Source: Oscillospiraceae bacterium (GTDB lineage: Bacteria; Bacillota; Clostridia; Oscillospirales; Oscillospiraceae). Taken from it: DNA of 11,324 nt. Location of the stretch: NCBI GenBank assembly GCA_016295225.1, contig JAEDLP010000054.1:1-11324 (forward strand), read 5' to 3'. Below the pieces are notes generated by a model, which had not been told where the DNA came from, made no database searches, and saw only the letters and a list, made by a program, of their open reading frames with translations. This document shows, in pieces, positions 5,106 to 11,324 of the stretch (position 1 is the first letter of the stretch; each line of letters begins with the position of its first letter). The translations under genes and the position numbers were made by a program.

Positions 5106-6485
5106 TCATGTCCTTTCTGTCTCTGTCAGGGTGATGTGGAGGGCGGGCTCGCCGGGGGCGGCGATGCGGGTTTCCTCCGGCCCCAGCCCGGCGGCGGCCG
5201 CCAGGCCGTGGGAATCGGTCAGTACAGGGAGAGAATCCCGGTCCTGACGGGGAATTTTTTCGTCGATGTACCACTTTTTCAGGGTTTTTCCGGCTCGGCC
5301 GGGGAGGCGTAACCGGTCGCCGGTGGCCCGGGGACGGGCGGTAAGGGGAAAGTCCAAAGCCTCCGGCCGGAGGAACCATTGGAAGGGGCCCTGGACGGCG
5401 TCGGCGGGGCAGTCTGCCCGGCGAACCTCCATCCGCCAGGGGCCAAGGTCATAGGTCCCTTCTCCGGGGATGGTCACCGGAGGGAAGGGGGCCGCCGGTG
5501 ACCGCTCCAGAGTGAAGATCACCCTGTCGTATGCCCGGCGGACCAAAAGCCCTTGGGGAAGGGCGATCTGCCCGGAGGGAGGGCCATTCTCCGCCAGAGC
5601 CAGGATTTTGTCCAGATGGACGGCGGAGATCTGGTGGCGGCCCAGTCTGGCCAGGGTCTGCTTCACCGCCCGGACAGCCACCGGGCGGGGCAGGTGGGCC
5701 AGCTCCCGGGCGGAGAGGGACAGGCCCCGGGCCTCATCCCGGGGCTTCTGGGCCACCTGGGCCAGACCCTCCAGAAAGGCCCGATCCTCCCGGATATGCT
5801 GAAGGTTGGCGGCCAGCCGGTGGGAAAAGTTGGGGTTCAGCTCCCGCAGCACGGGCATCACGTCCCGGCGGATGCGGTTGCGGGCGTAGGTGGGGTCGGC
5901 GTTGGAGCTGTCCACCCGAAAGGGGACCCCCGCGGCCGCCAGGTAATCCTCGATCTCTCTGCGGGTCTGGGCCAGCAGGGGACGGATAATCGGCCCCCGC
6001 TTGGGCGGGATGCCTGCCAAGCCGTCCAGGCCGGTTCCCCGGACCAGATGGAGCAGAAGGGTCTCGGCGTTGTCGTCGGCGTTGTGGGCGGTGGCGATGC
6101 AGTCGGCCCCCGCAGCCCGGGCGGTCTCCTTGAGAAAGGCGTACCGCATGGCCCGGGCGGTCTCCTCGATGCCTTTGCCCTGTTGGGCGGCCCGGGCGGC
6201 CACGTCCCCCCGGCCCACGGTCAGGGGAACCTTTTGGGTTTCACACCAGTGGGTGACGAAGGCCTCGTCCCGCTGGGACTCCTCCCCCCGGAGCTGGTGG
6301 TTGTAGTGGGCGGCCAGGACGGTCAGGTCCCGGTCCTTCGCCAAGGTCAGCAGGCAGGTGAGCAGCGCCATGGAATCCCCGCCGCCGGAGAGGGCGCAGA
6401 GCAGGGTGCTTCCGGCAGGGAGCATGCCATGGCTGTCGGCAAAGGCCAGGACCCGGGCGGGAAACGCATCAATAGGGTTCTTCAT
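5106..6485 (-). CDS. tilS: tRNA(Ile)-lysidine synthase
   Basis: TilS uses ATP and lysine to convert C34 of the CAU-anticodon tRNA-Ile to lysidine, changing both its amino-acid identity and its codon reading from AUG to AUA; it is essential in most bacteria. The 459-residue protein has the N-type ATP-pyrophosphatase P-loop SGGGDS (33-38), HYNHQLRG (60-67), GIEETARAMRY (104-114) and the TAHNADDNAETLLLHL region (131-146). A central helical domain and a C-terminal TilS-type domain (about 380-435, with KTLKKWYIDEKIPR) follow, so it is the long, Bacillus-like form. The ATG at 6483-6485 is chosen because GGAG lies 7 nt upstream and homology begins there. The frame stays open to 6677 but that part is out-of-frame dnaB sequence. 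It overlaps the 3' end of dnaB by 17 bp. Confidence 0.95.
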   Translation of the reverse strand: MKNPIDAFPARVLAFADSHGMLPAGSTLLCALSGGGDSMALLTCLLTLAKDRDLTVLAAHYNHQLRGEESQRDEAFVTHWCETQKVPLTVGRGDVAARAAQQGKGIEETARAMRYAFLKETARAAGADCIATAHNADDNAETLLLHLVRGTGLDGLAGIPPKRGPIIRPLLAQTRREIEDYLAAAGVPFRVDSSNADPTYARNRIRRDVMPVLRELNPNFSHRLAANLQHIREDRAFLEGLAQVAQKPRDEARGLSLSARELAHLPRPVAVRAVKQTLARLGRHQISAVHLDKILALAENGPPSGQIALPQGLLVRRAYDRVIFTLERSPAAPFPPVTIPGEGTYDLGPWRMEVRRADCPADAVQGPFQWFLRPEALDFPLTARPRATGDRLRLPGRAGKTLKKWYIDEKIPRQDRDSLPVLTDSHGLAAAAGLGPEETRIAAPGEPALHITLTETERT

Positions 6486-7821
6486 GGTTGCGCTCCACAG
6501 AGGAGAAGGTGGTGAACTCAGGCAGCCACTGGAGGGGGACGGTGGTGGTCTCGCCCCGGCGGTTCTTGGCGATGATGCACTCGGCCTGGTTCCGCTTGTC
6601 GCTGTCCTTGTTATAATAGTCGTCACGGTAGAGGAACATGACCACGTCGGCGTCCTGCTCGATGGCGCCGGACTCACGGAGGTCCGACAGCATGGGCCGT
6701 TTGTCCGAGCGGCTCTCGTTGGCGCGGGAGAGCTGGGACAGGCAGAGGACGGGGACGTGGAGCTCCTTGGCCATGATCTTCAGGGCGCGGCTGATGTCGG
6801 CCACCACCTGCTGGCGGTTTTCTCCGGCGTAGCTTCTGCCGCTGCCCGAGGACTGCATCAGCTGGAGGTAGTCGATGATGACCAGCCCCAGATTCTCCAC
6901 CCGGCGGCACTTGGCGTTCATGTCGGCCACCGACAGGGAGGGGTTGTCGTCGATGTAGATGGTGGTGTGGGCCAGGGAGGAGGAGGCCAGGGTGACCTTG
7001 TCCCAGTCGTCGGCGCTGAGCTTGCCGGTCATGAGCTTTTTGTTGTCCAGAAAGGCCTCGCTGGAGATCAGGCGGTTGGCCAGCTGCTCCCGGCTCATTT
7101 CCAGGGAAAAGAAGACCACGGTCTTGCCGGAGTACTTGCCCGCGTGGAGCAGGATATTCAGGGCGAAGGAGGTCTTGCCCATACCGGGACGGGCGGCCAG
7201 GAGGACGAGCTCCGAGGGGTGGAAGCCCGTGAGGGTCCGGTCCAGATCCACAAAGCCCGTGGCCATGCCGGGGACCTCCGCCCCCGCCATGGAGAGCTCC
7301 TGGAGGCGGTCAAAGACATCCACCAGGATTTTCGATAAGGGCTCCAGGCCCTGGGTGTTCCGGCCCTGGCGGATGGCATAGATCCGCTGCTCAGCCAGAT
7401 CCAGGACGGTCTGGGCGGTCTCGCCCCCCTCCTGGACCAGGGCGGTCATCTCCCCGGCGGTCTCGGAGATCCGGCGGAGGAGGGCCTTGTCCTTGACGAT
7501 GCGGATGTACTCCTTTACGTTGGCCGCCGTGGGGGTGATCTCCATGAGCTGGAGGATGTAGTTCCGGGAGGTGTTCTCGTCATAGACGCCGGTGAGCTTC
7601 ATCTGATCCAGCACCGTCACCGGGTCGATGGTGGCGGAGAAGTTGAACATGGTGTAGATGGTCTCATAGATCTCCCGGTTGGCCTTCAGATAGAAGTCCT
7701 CGCCGGTGAGGGCCTCCACCACGTCGGGGATGCACCGGGAATCAATGAGCATGGCCCCCAGCACCGACTGCTCGGCCTCCACGCTGTGGGGGATCTGCCG
7801 GAGCAGCAAGGTTTCGTCCAT
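6469..7821 (-). CDS. dnaB: Replicative DNA helicase (DnaB family)
   Basis: This hexameric 5'-to-3' helicase unwinds the chromosome at the replication fork and recruits primase; it is named dnaC in Bacillus subtilis. The 450-residue length is typical. The N-terminal helical domain starts with the family-typical PHSVEAEQSVLGAML (11-25) and runs to about 105; a linker follows to about 170. The RecA-like motor domain has TGFVDLD (178-184), Walker A RPGMGKTSFA (211-220), Walker B LVIIDYLQL (313-321), a SQLSR segment (362-366), a DLRESGAIEQDAD segment (380-392) and AKNRRG (418-423) with the expected basic residues. No intein or insertion is present. An almost ideal AAAGGAGGTGA lies upstream of the ATG. 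It follows rplI after 77 bp that hold two hairpins and overlaps tilS downstream, so it links the two halves of the block. Confidence 0.97.
   Translation of the reverse strand: MDETLLLRQIPHSVEAEQSVLGAMLIDSRCIPDVVEALTGEDFYLKANREIYETIYTMFNFSATIDPVTVLDQMKLTGVYDENTSRNYILQLMEITPTAANVKEYIRIVKDKALLRRISETAGEMTALVQEGGETAQTVLDLAEQRIYAIRQGRNTQGLEPLSKILVDVFDRLQELSMAGAEVPGMATGFVDLDRTLTGFHPSELVLLAARPGMGKTSFALNILLHAGKYSGKTVVFFSLEMSREQLANRLISSEAFLDNKKLMTGKLSADDWDKVTLASSSLAHTTIYIDDNPSLSVADMNAKCRRVENLGLVIIDYLQLMQSSGSGRSYAGENRQQVVADISRALKIMAKELHVPVLCLSQLSRANESRSDKRPMLSDLRESGAIEQDADVVMFLYRDDYYNKDSDKRNQAECIIAKNRRGETTTVPLQWLPEFTTFSSVERNHEEPY
6493..6496 (-). promoter_or_regulatory. Ribosome binding site that decides the tilS start
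   Basis: GGAG on the minus strand lies 7 nt before the ATG at 6483-6485, inside the dnaB coding region. It supports the start that overlaps dnaB by 17 bp and suggests translational coupling. Confidence 0.6.
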
Positions 7822-7827
7822 GGCGTG

Positions 7828-7839
7828 TCACCTCCTTTT
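7828..7839 (-). promoter_or_regulatory. Strong ribosome binding site of dnaB
   Basis: AAAAGGAGGTGA on the minus strand is almost fully complementary to the anti-Shine-Dalgarno end of 16S rRNA, with AGGAGG 9 nt before the dnaB ATG. It is the strongest such site in the window. Its strength and the preceding hairpins suggest dnaB translation is initiated independently of rplI. Confidence 0.8.
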
Positions 7840-7854
7840 CCAAAGAAAATGTAG

Positions 7855-7890
7855 GGAACGGACATGCCCGTTCCGCCGTTGACTGACGGC
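7855..7890 (-). terminator. Tandem hairpins between rplI and dnaB (partial terminator or processing site)
   Basis: Two hairpins abut. The first on the minus strand (7875-7890) has 5-bp arms GCCGT/ACGGC and a 6-nt loop. The second (7855-7874) has arms GGAACGGG/TCCGTTCC with one G-U pair and the loop CATG, and is followed by CTACATTTTCTTT. The T-rich stretch is interrupted, so this could be a leaky terminator lowering dnaB relative to rplI, or an RNA processing or stability element. The G-U pair exists only on the minus-strand RNA. Confidence 0.45.
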
Positions 7891-7898
7891 GTCTGTTT

Positions 7899-8345
7899 TT
7901 AGCCCTCTACAACCTCAACGTGGACCGTGCCCACGATCTCATAGCCCAGCTTGCACTTGAGCTGGTAAGCGCCAAAGCTCTTGATGGGTTCGTCCTGGAC
8001 GATCTTGGCCTTGGCGATGGTGACGTTGTGCTGGGCCTTCAGGGCGTCGGAGACTTCCTTGGAAGTGACGGCGCCGAAGAGACGGCCGCCTGCCCCTGCC
8101 TTGGCGGGGATCTTCACCACCAGGTCCTTGAGCTTGGCGGCAATGGCCTCGGCCTCGGCCTTTTCGGCCTCCATCTGGGCCTTCTTGGCCTTGTCCTGCA
8201 TGATCATCTTGTTCATGTTGTCGGCGTTGGCGGGGACGGCCAGGTTCTTGGGGAAGAGGAAGTTGCGGGCGTAGCCGTCGGAAACGTTCACCAGCTGGCC
8301 ACGCTTGCCCTGGCCCTTCACGTCCTGCTGCAGAATGACTTTCAT
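7899..8345 (-). CDS. rplI: 50S ribosomal protein L9
   Basis: L9 binds 23S rRNA near the base of the L1 stalk and influences translational fidelity and frame maintenance. The 148-residue protein is full length. The N-terminal rRNA-binding domain carries the L9 signature around GKRGQLVNVSDGYARNFL (13-30) followed by FPKNLA. A long lysine- and alanine-rich connecting helix spans about 42-75, and the C-terminal domain contains GRLFGAVTSKEV (87-98). GGAGGT lies 8 nt before the ATG. The 43-bp gap after gdpP is AT-rich and carries a short direct repeat (TTTTCAAT, TTTCAAT) without a recognisable promoter, so rplI is probably read from the gdpP promoter. The order gdpP-rplI-dnaB is widely conserved in Firmicutes. 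Confidence 0.98.
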   Translation of the reverse strand: MKVILQQDVKGQGKRGQLVNVSDGYARNFLFPKNLAVPANADNMNKMIMQDKAKKAQMEAEKAEAEAIAAKLKDLVVKIPAKAGAGGRLFGAVTSKEVSDALKAQHNVTIAKAKIVQDEPIKSFGAYQLKCKLGYEIVGTVHVEVVEG

Positions 8346-8388
8346 GGGTAGTACCTCCGTTTGGAAATTGAAAATTGAAAATATGCAC

Positions 8389-10395
8389 TTAGGTTTCTTC
8401 TTCGAAATATTGGTCGATGGCCCCTTTCAGCAGGGGCAGGACCTCATCCACGGTCTTGCCGGGGAACTGGGCGCCTGCGGTGGCTGCGTTGCCGCCGCCC
8501 CCCAGCATTTCGCTGATGACCTGAACGTTCACCTTGCCGCTGGAGCGGGTGGAGAGGTAGGTCTGCCCGTCCTCGGGGAAGAGGACGAAGGAGGCGTCGA
8601 TGCCGGCGATGTTCAGCAGCTCGTCGGCGGCCTGCCCGGCGATGGCCCGGCCCACCTTGTGGTCGGTCCAGGTGATGGCCATGGACTTGTGGTAGGTATG
8701 GGCTCTCTGGATGATGTGGAACTTGGTGATGGTATCCTCCAGGTTGTTCTGGAAGAACTTCTTCACCTCGGTGGTGTCCGCACCGGACTTCCGCAGGAAG
8801 GCGGCGGTCTCGAAGGTCCGGCTGCCGGTGCGCATGGTGAAGGCCTTGGTGTCCAGCACGATGCCGGAGAGCAGGGCCTCGGCTTCCAACCGCTTCAGGT
8901 CGCCGGAGTCCAGGTTATACTGGACCAGCTCGGTGACCAGCTCGCTGGCCGAGGAGGCGTAGGGGTCCTGGAAACTCAGGGAGGGTTTCTCAATGTAGGA
9001 CGCGGCCCTGCGGTGGTGGTCGATGACCACGATCTTTGCGCCGGAGGTGAGAAGCTCCGGGGCCTGGGTCTGCTCCGGGCGGTTGGTGTCCACCACCACC
9101 ACGGTGGTGGTGGGGCCGGCCAGATGGCGGGCCTGCTCGGCGGGGATGAACAGGTTCTTGTATTCCGGCAGCGCGTGCAGCCGCTTGGCCATGGCCTCGG
9201 CGGGGTAGGGAGAGGGGGCCTGGATGATATTCACCGGCACATTCTTCTTGCGGGCCATGGCCGCTATGCCGGCGGCGGCCCCCAGGACGTCCAGGTCGGG
9301 GAACTTGTGGCCCATGACGATGACATGCTCGGTGACGTCCAGGATCTCTGCCAGGGCGGTGGCCACAACCCGGCTCTTGACCTTGGTGCGGCGCTCGGTC
9401 TCCTTGGACCGGCCGCCGATGAAGGAAAAATCGGTGCCGTTCTTGATGACCACCTGGTCGCCGCCCCGGCTCAGGGCCATGTCCAGGGCCAGAGAGGCGT
9501 ACTCGTGGAGCTGCCTGGGGGTCTCGGCCCCCTGACCGATGCCGATGGATAGGGTGGCGGCCACGCCGTTGGGACTCTGGATGTGGCGGATCTCCTCCAG
9601 GATGGAGAATTTCCGGCGCTGGAAGCTCTGGAGATGTCCCGCTTCCATGAGGAAGAGGTAGTGATCCCGGTCATACCGGCAGATCATGCCCTGGGCGGGA
9701 GCCAGCCATTCGGTGAGCAGGTTGTTGATCTGGGTCCGCAGCACCGAGCGCTCGCCCTCGTCCAGCCCCTTGCTCAGATCCTCGTAGTTGTCCACCAGGA
9801 TAATCATCAGGATGGGACGGGTGGCGTCGAACTTGGCGGCGGTGAGGGCATATTCGGTCACATCCACCCAGTAGGTGGTGGCCAGGAATTCCACCTCCGG
9901 CTCGTCGCCGATGGACACCAGGTTGCCGTAGACCAGATACTGGCGGTCGACGATCTGCACTGGATCGCCGCAGACGTGATCCCCGTCCAGCAGCCACTGG
10001 GACTGAAAAGCGGGGACCAGAGAGGAGAGCTTGGTCTCAAAGAGATGATCCCGGTCCCCGGTGAGATGGAGGAACCGGTCGTTGCTCCAGATGATGTCGT
10101 CGGTATCCGGGCGGAAGATGACGATGGGCAGGGGAGAGGAGATCATGGTCCGCCGGGAGGCGGAGTCCACGCCGTTGGTCACATGATCCAGGTAGGCCAG
10201 GACTTCGTTCTTCCGCCGGCTGGTTCCGGCGTGAAAATACAGGTAGAGGCCCAGGACCACGGCGATTTCGGCCAGGGAAAGCCAGACGTTGAACAGGCCT
10301 GTCAGCACCGCGAAGACCAGGCAGGCGGCGAAGAATACTCGGAAGCCGGTTTCCGTCAGGTGGGACAGAGCTTTATGGAAGGTTTGCTGACGCAT
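8389..10395 (-). CDS. gdpP: Cyclic-di-AMP phosphodiesterase GdpP (PAS, degenerate GGDEF, DHH/DHHA1)
   Basis: GdpP hydrolyses the second messenger c-di-AMP to 5'-pApA and so affects cell-wall homeostasis, potassium and osmolyte balance and beta-lactam tolerance. The 668-residue protein, close to the family's usual length, has two N-terminal membrane helices (about 18-34 and 38-54), a PAS-like domain (about 75-180) and a degenerate GGDEF domain (about 190-320, with YDRDHYLFLM at 241-250 and GGDQVV at 311-316 but no canonical GGDEF site). The catalytic DHH domain has GHKFPDLD (H363, D367, D369), VVVDTN (D436), IDHH (D459-H460-H461) and LDTKAF (D515); the DHHA1 domain has LGGGGNAATAGA (641-652). 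All expected metal ligands are present, so it should be active. GGGGGTG precedes the ATG. The gene follows its own strong promoter; a 5-bp hairpin (10412-10424) lies just before the ribosome binding site. Older names are yybT and dhhP-like. Confidence 0.96.
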   Translation of the reverse strand: MRQQTFHKALSHLTETGFRVFFAACLVFAVLTGLFNVWLSLAEIAVVLGLYLYFHAGTSRRKNEVLAYLDHVTNGVDSASRRTMISSPLPIVIFRPDTDDIIWSNDRFLHLTGDRDHLFETKLSSLVPAFQSQWLLDGDHVCGDPVQIVDRQYLVYGNLVSIGDEPEVEFLATTYWVDVTEYALTAAKFDATRPILMIILVDNYEDLSKGLDEGERSVLRTQINNLLTEWLAPAQGMICRYDRDHYLFLMEAGHLQSFQRRKFSILEEIRHIQSPNGVAATLSIGIGQGAETPRQLHEYASLALDMALSRGGDQVVIKNGTDFSFIGGRSKETERRTKVKSRVVATALAEILDVTEHVIVMGHKFPDLDVLGAAAGIAAMARKKNVPVNIIQAPSPYPAEAMAKRLHALPEYKNLFIPAEQARHLAGPTTTVVVVDTNRPEQTQAPELLTSGAKIVVIDHHRRAASYIEKPSLSFQDPYASSASELVTELVQYNLDSGDLKRLEAEALLSGIVLDTKAFTMRTGSRTFETAAFLRKSGADTTEVKKFFQNNLEDTITKFHIIQRAHTYHKSMAITWTDHKVGRAIAGQAADELLNIAGIDASFVLFPEDGQTYLSTRSSGKVNVQVISEMLGGGGNAATAGAQFPGKTVDEVLPLLKGAIDQYFEEET

Positions 10396-10411
10396 ACGCG
10401 CACCCCCGATG

Positions 10412-10424
10412 CAGCCTGAGGCTG
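10412..10424 (-). other. Small hairpin in the gdpP leader
   Basis: CAGCC-TCA-GGCTG on the minus strand forms a 5-bp, GC-rich hairpin with a 3-nt loop a few bases upstream of the gdpP ribosome binding site. The whole leader is only about 50 nt, too short for a c-di-AMP riboswitch. The hairpin might affect mRNA stability or ribosome access; there is no direct evidence. Confidence 0.3.
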
Positions 10425-10454
10425 TCTAAAAATAGTCGCAAAAAGATAACGTAC

Positions 10455-10483
10455 ATTATACCACAGCAGACCGGGAGTTACAA
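10455..10483 (-). promoter_or_regulatory. Strong sigma-A-type promoter of the gdpP-rplI-dnaB-tilS-hpt-ftsH block
   Basis: The minus strand has TTGTAA (10478-10483), an exact 17-bp spacer and a perfect TATAAT (10455-10460). The predicted start is near 10448, about 50 nt before the gdpP ATG. I see no comparable promoter in any gap downstream until the bioY promoter, so this is the best candidate to drive all six genes. Confidence 0.88.
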
Positions 10484-10486
10484 CTG

Positions 10487-10504
10487 AAAAACCCGGAAAC
10501 CGGG
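10487..10504 (-). terminator. Terminator of the YihY-family gene
   Basis: On the minus strand CCCGG-TTT-CCGGG (10492-10504) is followed immediately by TTTTT (10487-10491). The stem has only 5 pairs, all G-C, and the T-run is well placed. It ends four bases before the -35 box of the gdpP promoter. Confidence 0.65.
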
Positions 10505-10549
10505 AGAGAAAGGGGGAACTTTTCGGTGCTTTTCCGGGAAATATTGGCC

Positions 10550-11324
10550 TCAATGGCTCCTGCGTCTTTTTTTGTACCACACGCTGGTGAAGACAATGGC
10601 CAGGAAAAGGATCTGTCCGCAGAGGTAGAGCCAGATGAGCAGCACCACGATGGACACCAGGGAGCCGTAGATCAGGGAGTACCGGGAGGATATGCTGATG
10701 AACCAGGAGAAAAAGCCCGAGGCCACCACCAGGGCCAGGGTGGCGGTCAGGCTGCTGACCATCATGGGGGTTCGCGGGGACCCTCTGGGGGAGGCCATAA
10801 TCAGGACGGCCAGGATGAACAGGAAGAAGATGGCGAAGAGGAGCACATAACGCAGCCAGTTCCACAGATCCAGCACGCTGCCCAGGAAGGGAAGCCGGTC
10901 CACGATGGCCTGGAGGGTCTTTTCCCCGGTGACCACCACGATGACCGACAGGTCCAGGGTCAGCAGCAGGGCCGGCGGGAAGAGGATGCTCACCGCCAGG
11001 CTCCGCAGGGGGGACCGGGGGACGTAGTCATACACATCCAGGATCACCCGGGCGATGGTCCGGTAGGCCGCCGCGGCGGAGAACCAGCAGGCCGCCAGGC
11101 CTGCGATGAACAGGCCGGGGGTCTGGCGGTAGGACACATACATCAGGTAGCTTTTGATGACCACCAGGGCGTCCTCCGGCAGGATGGGCTGGAGCTGGTT
11201 GATGACGTTGGTGATATCAATGTTGGCCAGACCCAGCAGATAGGACACGCAGATGAGCACGGGGAAGACGGCCAGCAGGATGAAGTAGGCCAGACAGGCG
11301 GCGGACTGGGCCACCCGATAATTG
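10550..11324 (-). CDS. YihY/BrkB-family integral membrane protein (5' end outside window)
   Basis: The frame is open to the right edge, so the N-terminus is missing; 257 complete codons are visible. A GTG at 11312-11314 is probably not the start, because the preceding codons continue in frame and family members carry a short hydrophilic N-terminal region before this point. About six hydrophobic helices can be seen. The first visible one runs from AQSAACLAYFILLAVFP, matching the family's AAxxAFFxxxxxFP-like opening. The YRTIARVILDVYD segment also fits the family, and the last helix around GSLVSIVVLLIWLYLCGQILFLAI is followed by the basic tail KKRRRSH. The family was once annotated as ribonuclease BN, which was a misassignment; its true function is uncertain, though a transport or envelope role is often suggested. 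It ends at its own hairpin terminator, so it is separate from gdpP. Confidence 0.9.
   Translation of the reverse strand, partial: NYRVAQSAACLAYFILLAVFPVLICVSYLLGLANIDITNVINQLQPILPEDALVVIKSYLMYVSYRQTPGLFIAGLAACWFSAAAAYRTIARVILDVYDYVPRSPLRSLAVSILFPPALLLTLDLSVIVVVTGEKTLQAIVDRLPFLGSVLDLWNWLRYVLLFAIFFLFILAVLIMASPRGSPRTPMMVSSLTATLALVVASGFFSWFISISSRYSLIYGSLVSIVVLLIWLYLCGQILFLAIVFTSVWYKKRRRSH

Noticed and set aside
5553..6515. Plus-strand frame of 320 codons opposite tilS
   Set aside because: It is a shadow of the tilS coding sequence with repetitive G/P/Q composition and no recognisable motif.
6486..6677. A 64-codon upstream extension of tilS
   Set aside because: The extra residues are low-complexity S/P/T sequence read out of frame from dnaB. 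TilS homology and a GGAG site both place the start at 6485.
8305..9552. Long plus-strand frame opposite rplI and gdpP
   Set aside because: It is antisense to confidently identified genes, of biased composition, and without a convincing ribosome binding site or promoter.
10396..10449. Possible c-di-AMP riboswitch before gdpP
   Set aside because: The predicted leader is only about 50 nt with one 5-bp hairpin, far too short for the ydaO-type fold, and there is no terminator or sequestering structure.
1..11324. An unknown multi-gene system, mobile element, CRISPR array or defence locus
   Set aside because: Every sizeable stretch is accounted for by conserved housekeeping genes in known order. 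The gaps are all under about 160 bp and are explained largely by promoters, hairpins and one tRNA. There are no repeats with spacers, no transposase or integrase, and no composition shift.

Overview
The window looks like ordinary chromosomal DNA from a GC-rich Firmicute. The gene set and layout best fit an Oscillospiraceae-type gut clostridium such as the Flavonifractor / Pseudoflavonifractor / Intestinimonas group. That placement is an inference from GC content, strong AGGAGG-type ribosome binding sites, sigma-A-like promoters, the gdpP-rplI-dnaB and tilS-hpt-ftsH gene orders, and a BirA-controlled bioY; no database search was possible. Every gene I can support lies on the minus strand, so transcription runs from high to low coordinates.

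Read in the direction of transcription, the layout is as follows. (1) 10550-11324 is the 3' part of a YihY/BrkB-family membrane protein gene that starts beyond the right edge and ends at a small hairpin plus T-run. (2) A near-consensus promoter (TTGTAA-17-TATAAT) at 10455-10483 opens a six-gene co-directional block: gdpP (c-di-AMP phosphodiesterase), rplI (ribosomal protein L9), dnaB (replicative helicase), tilS (tRNA-Ile lysidine synthase, overlapping dnaB by 17 bp), hpt (hypoxanthine phosphoribosyltransferase) and ftsH (membrane AAA+ protease, TTG start). A 14-bp hairpin at 2417-2448 closes it. The block joins two clusters familiar in Firmicutes, gdpP-rplI-dnaB and tilS-hpt-ftsH. (3) The biotin pair bioY-birA follows, driven by a TTGACG-17-TATACT promoter whose -35 lies inside a near-perfect BirA operator (9-bp half-sites, 14-bp spacer). 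This is a compact feedback unit: biotin uptake is controlled by the repressor/ligase encoded next to it. (4) A small two-helix membrane protein with a C-terminal CxxC-CxxC zinc ribbon has its own promoter. (5) A tRNA-Gly(CCC) gene with encoded CCA has its own promoter and a strong terminator whose stem starts at the CCA.

I did not find an unknown or accessory system: no mobile element, CRISPR array, toxin-antitoxin pair, phage gene or defence locus. The more interesting points are the biotin-responsive control region, a diverged intergenic repeat of about 28 bp present twice, the uncharacterised zinc-ribbon membrane protein, departures from common motifs in BirA and FtsH, tandem hairpins between rplI and dnaB, and the tRNA-terminator overlap. 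Very long antisense reading frames opposite ftsH, bioY-birA, tilS and gdpP were rejected as GC-driven shadows.
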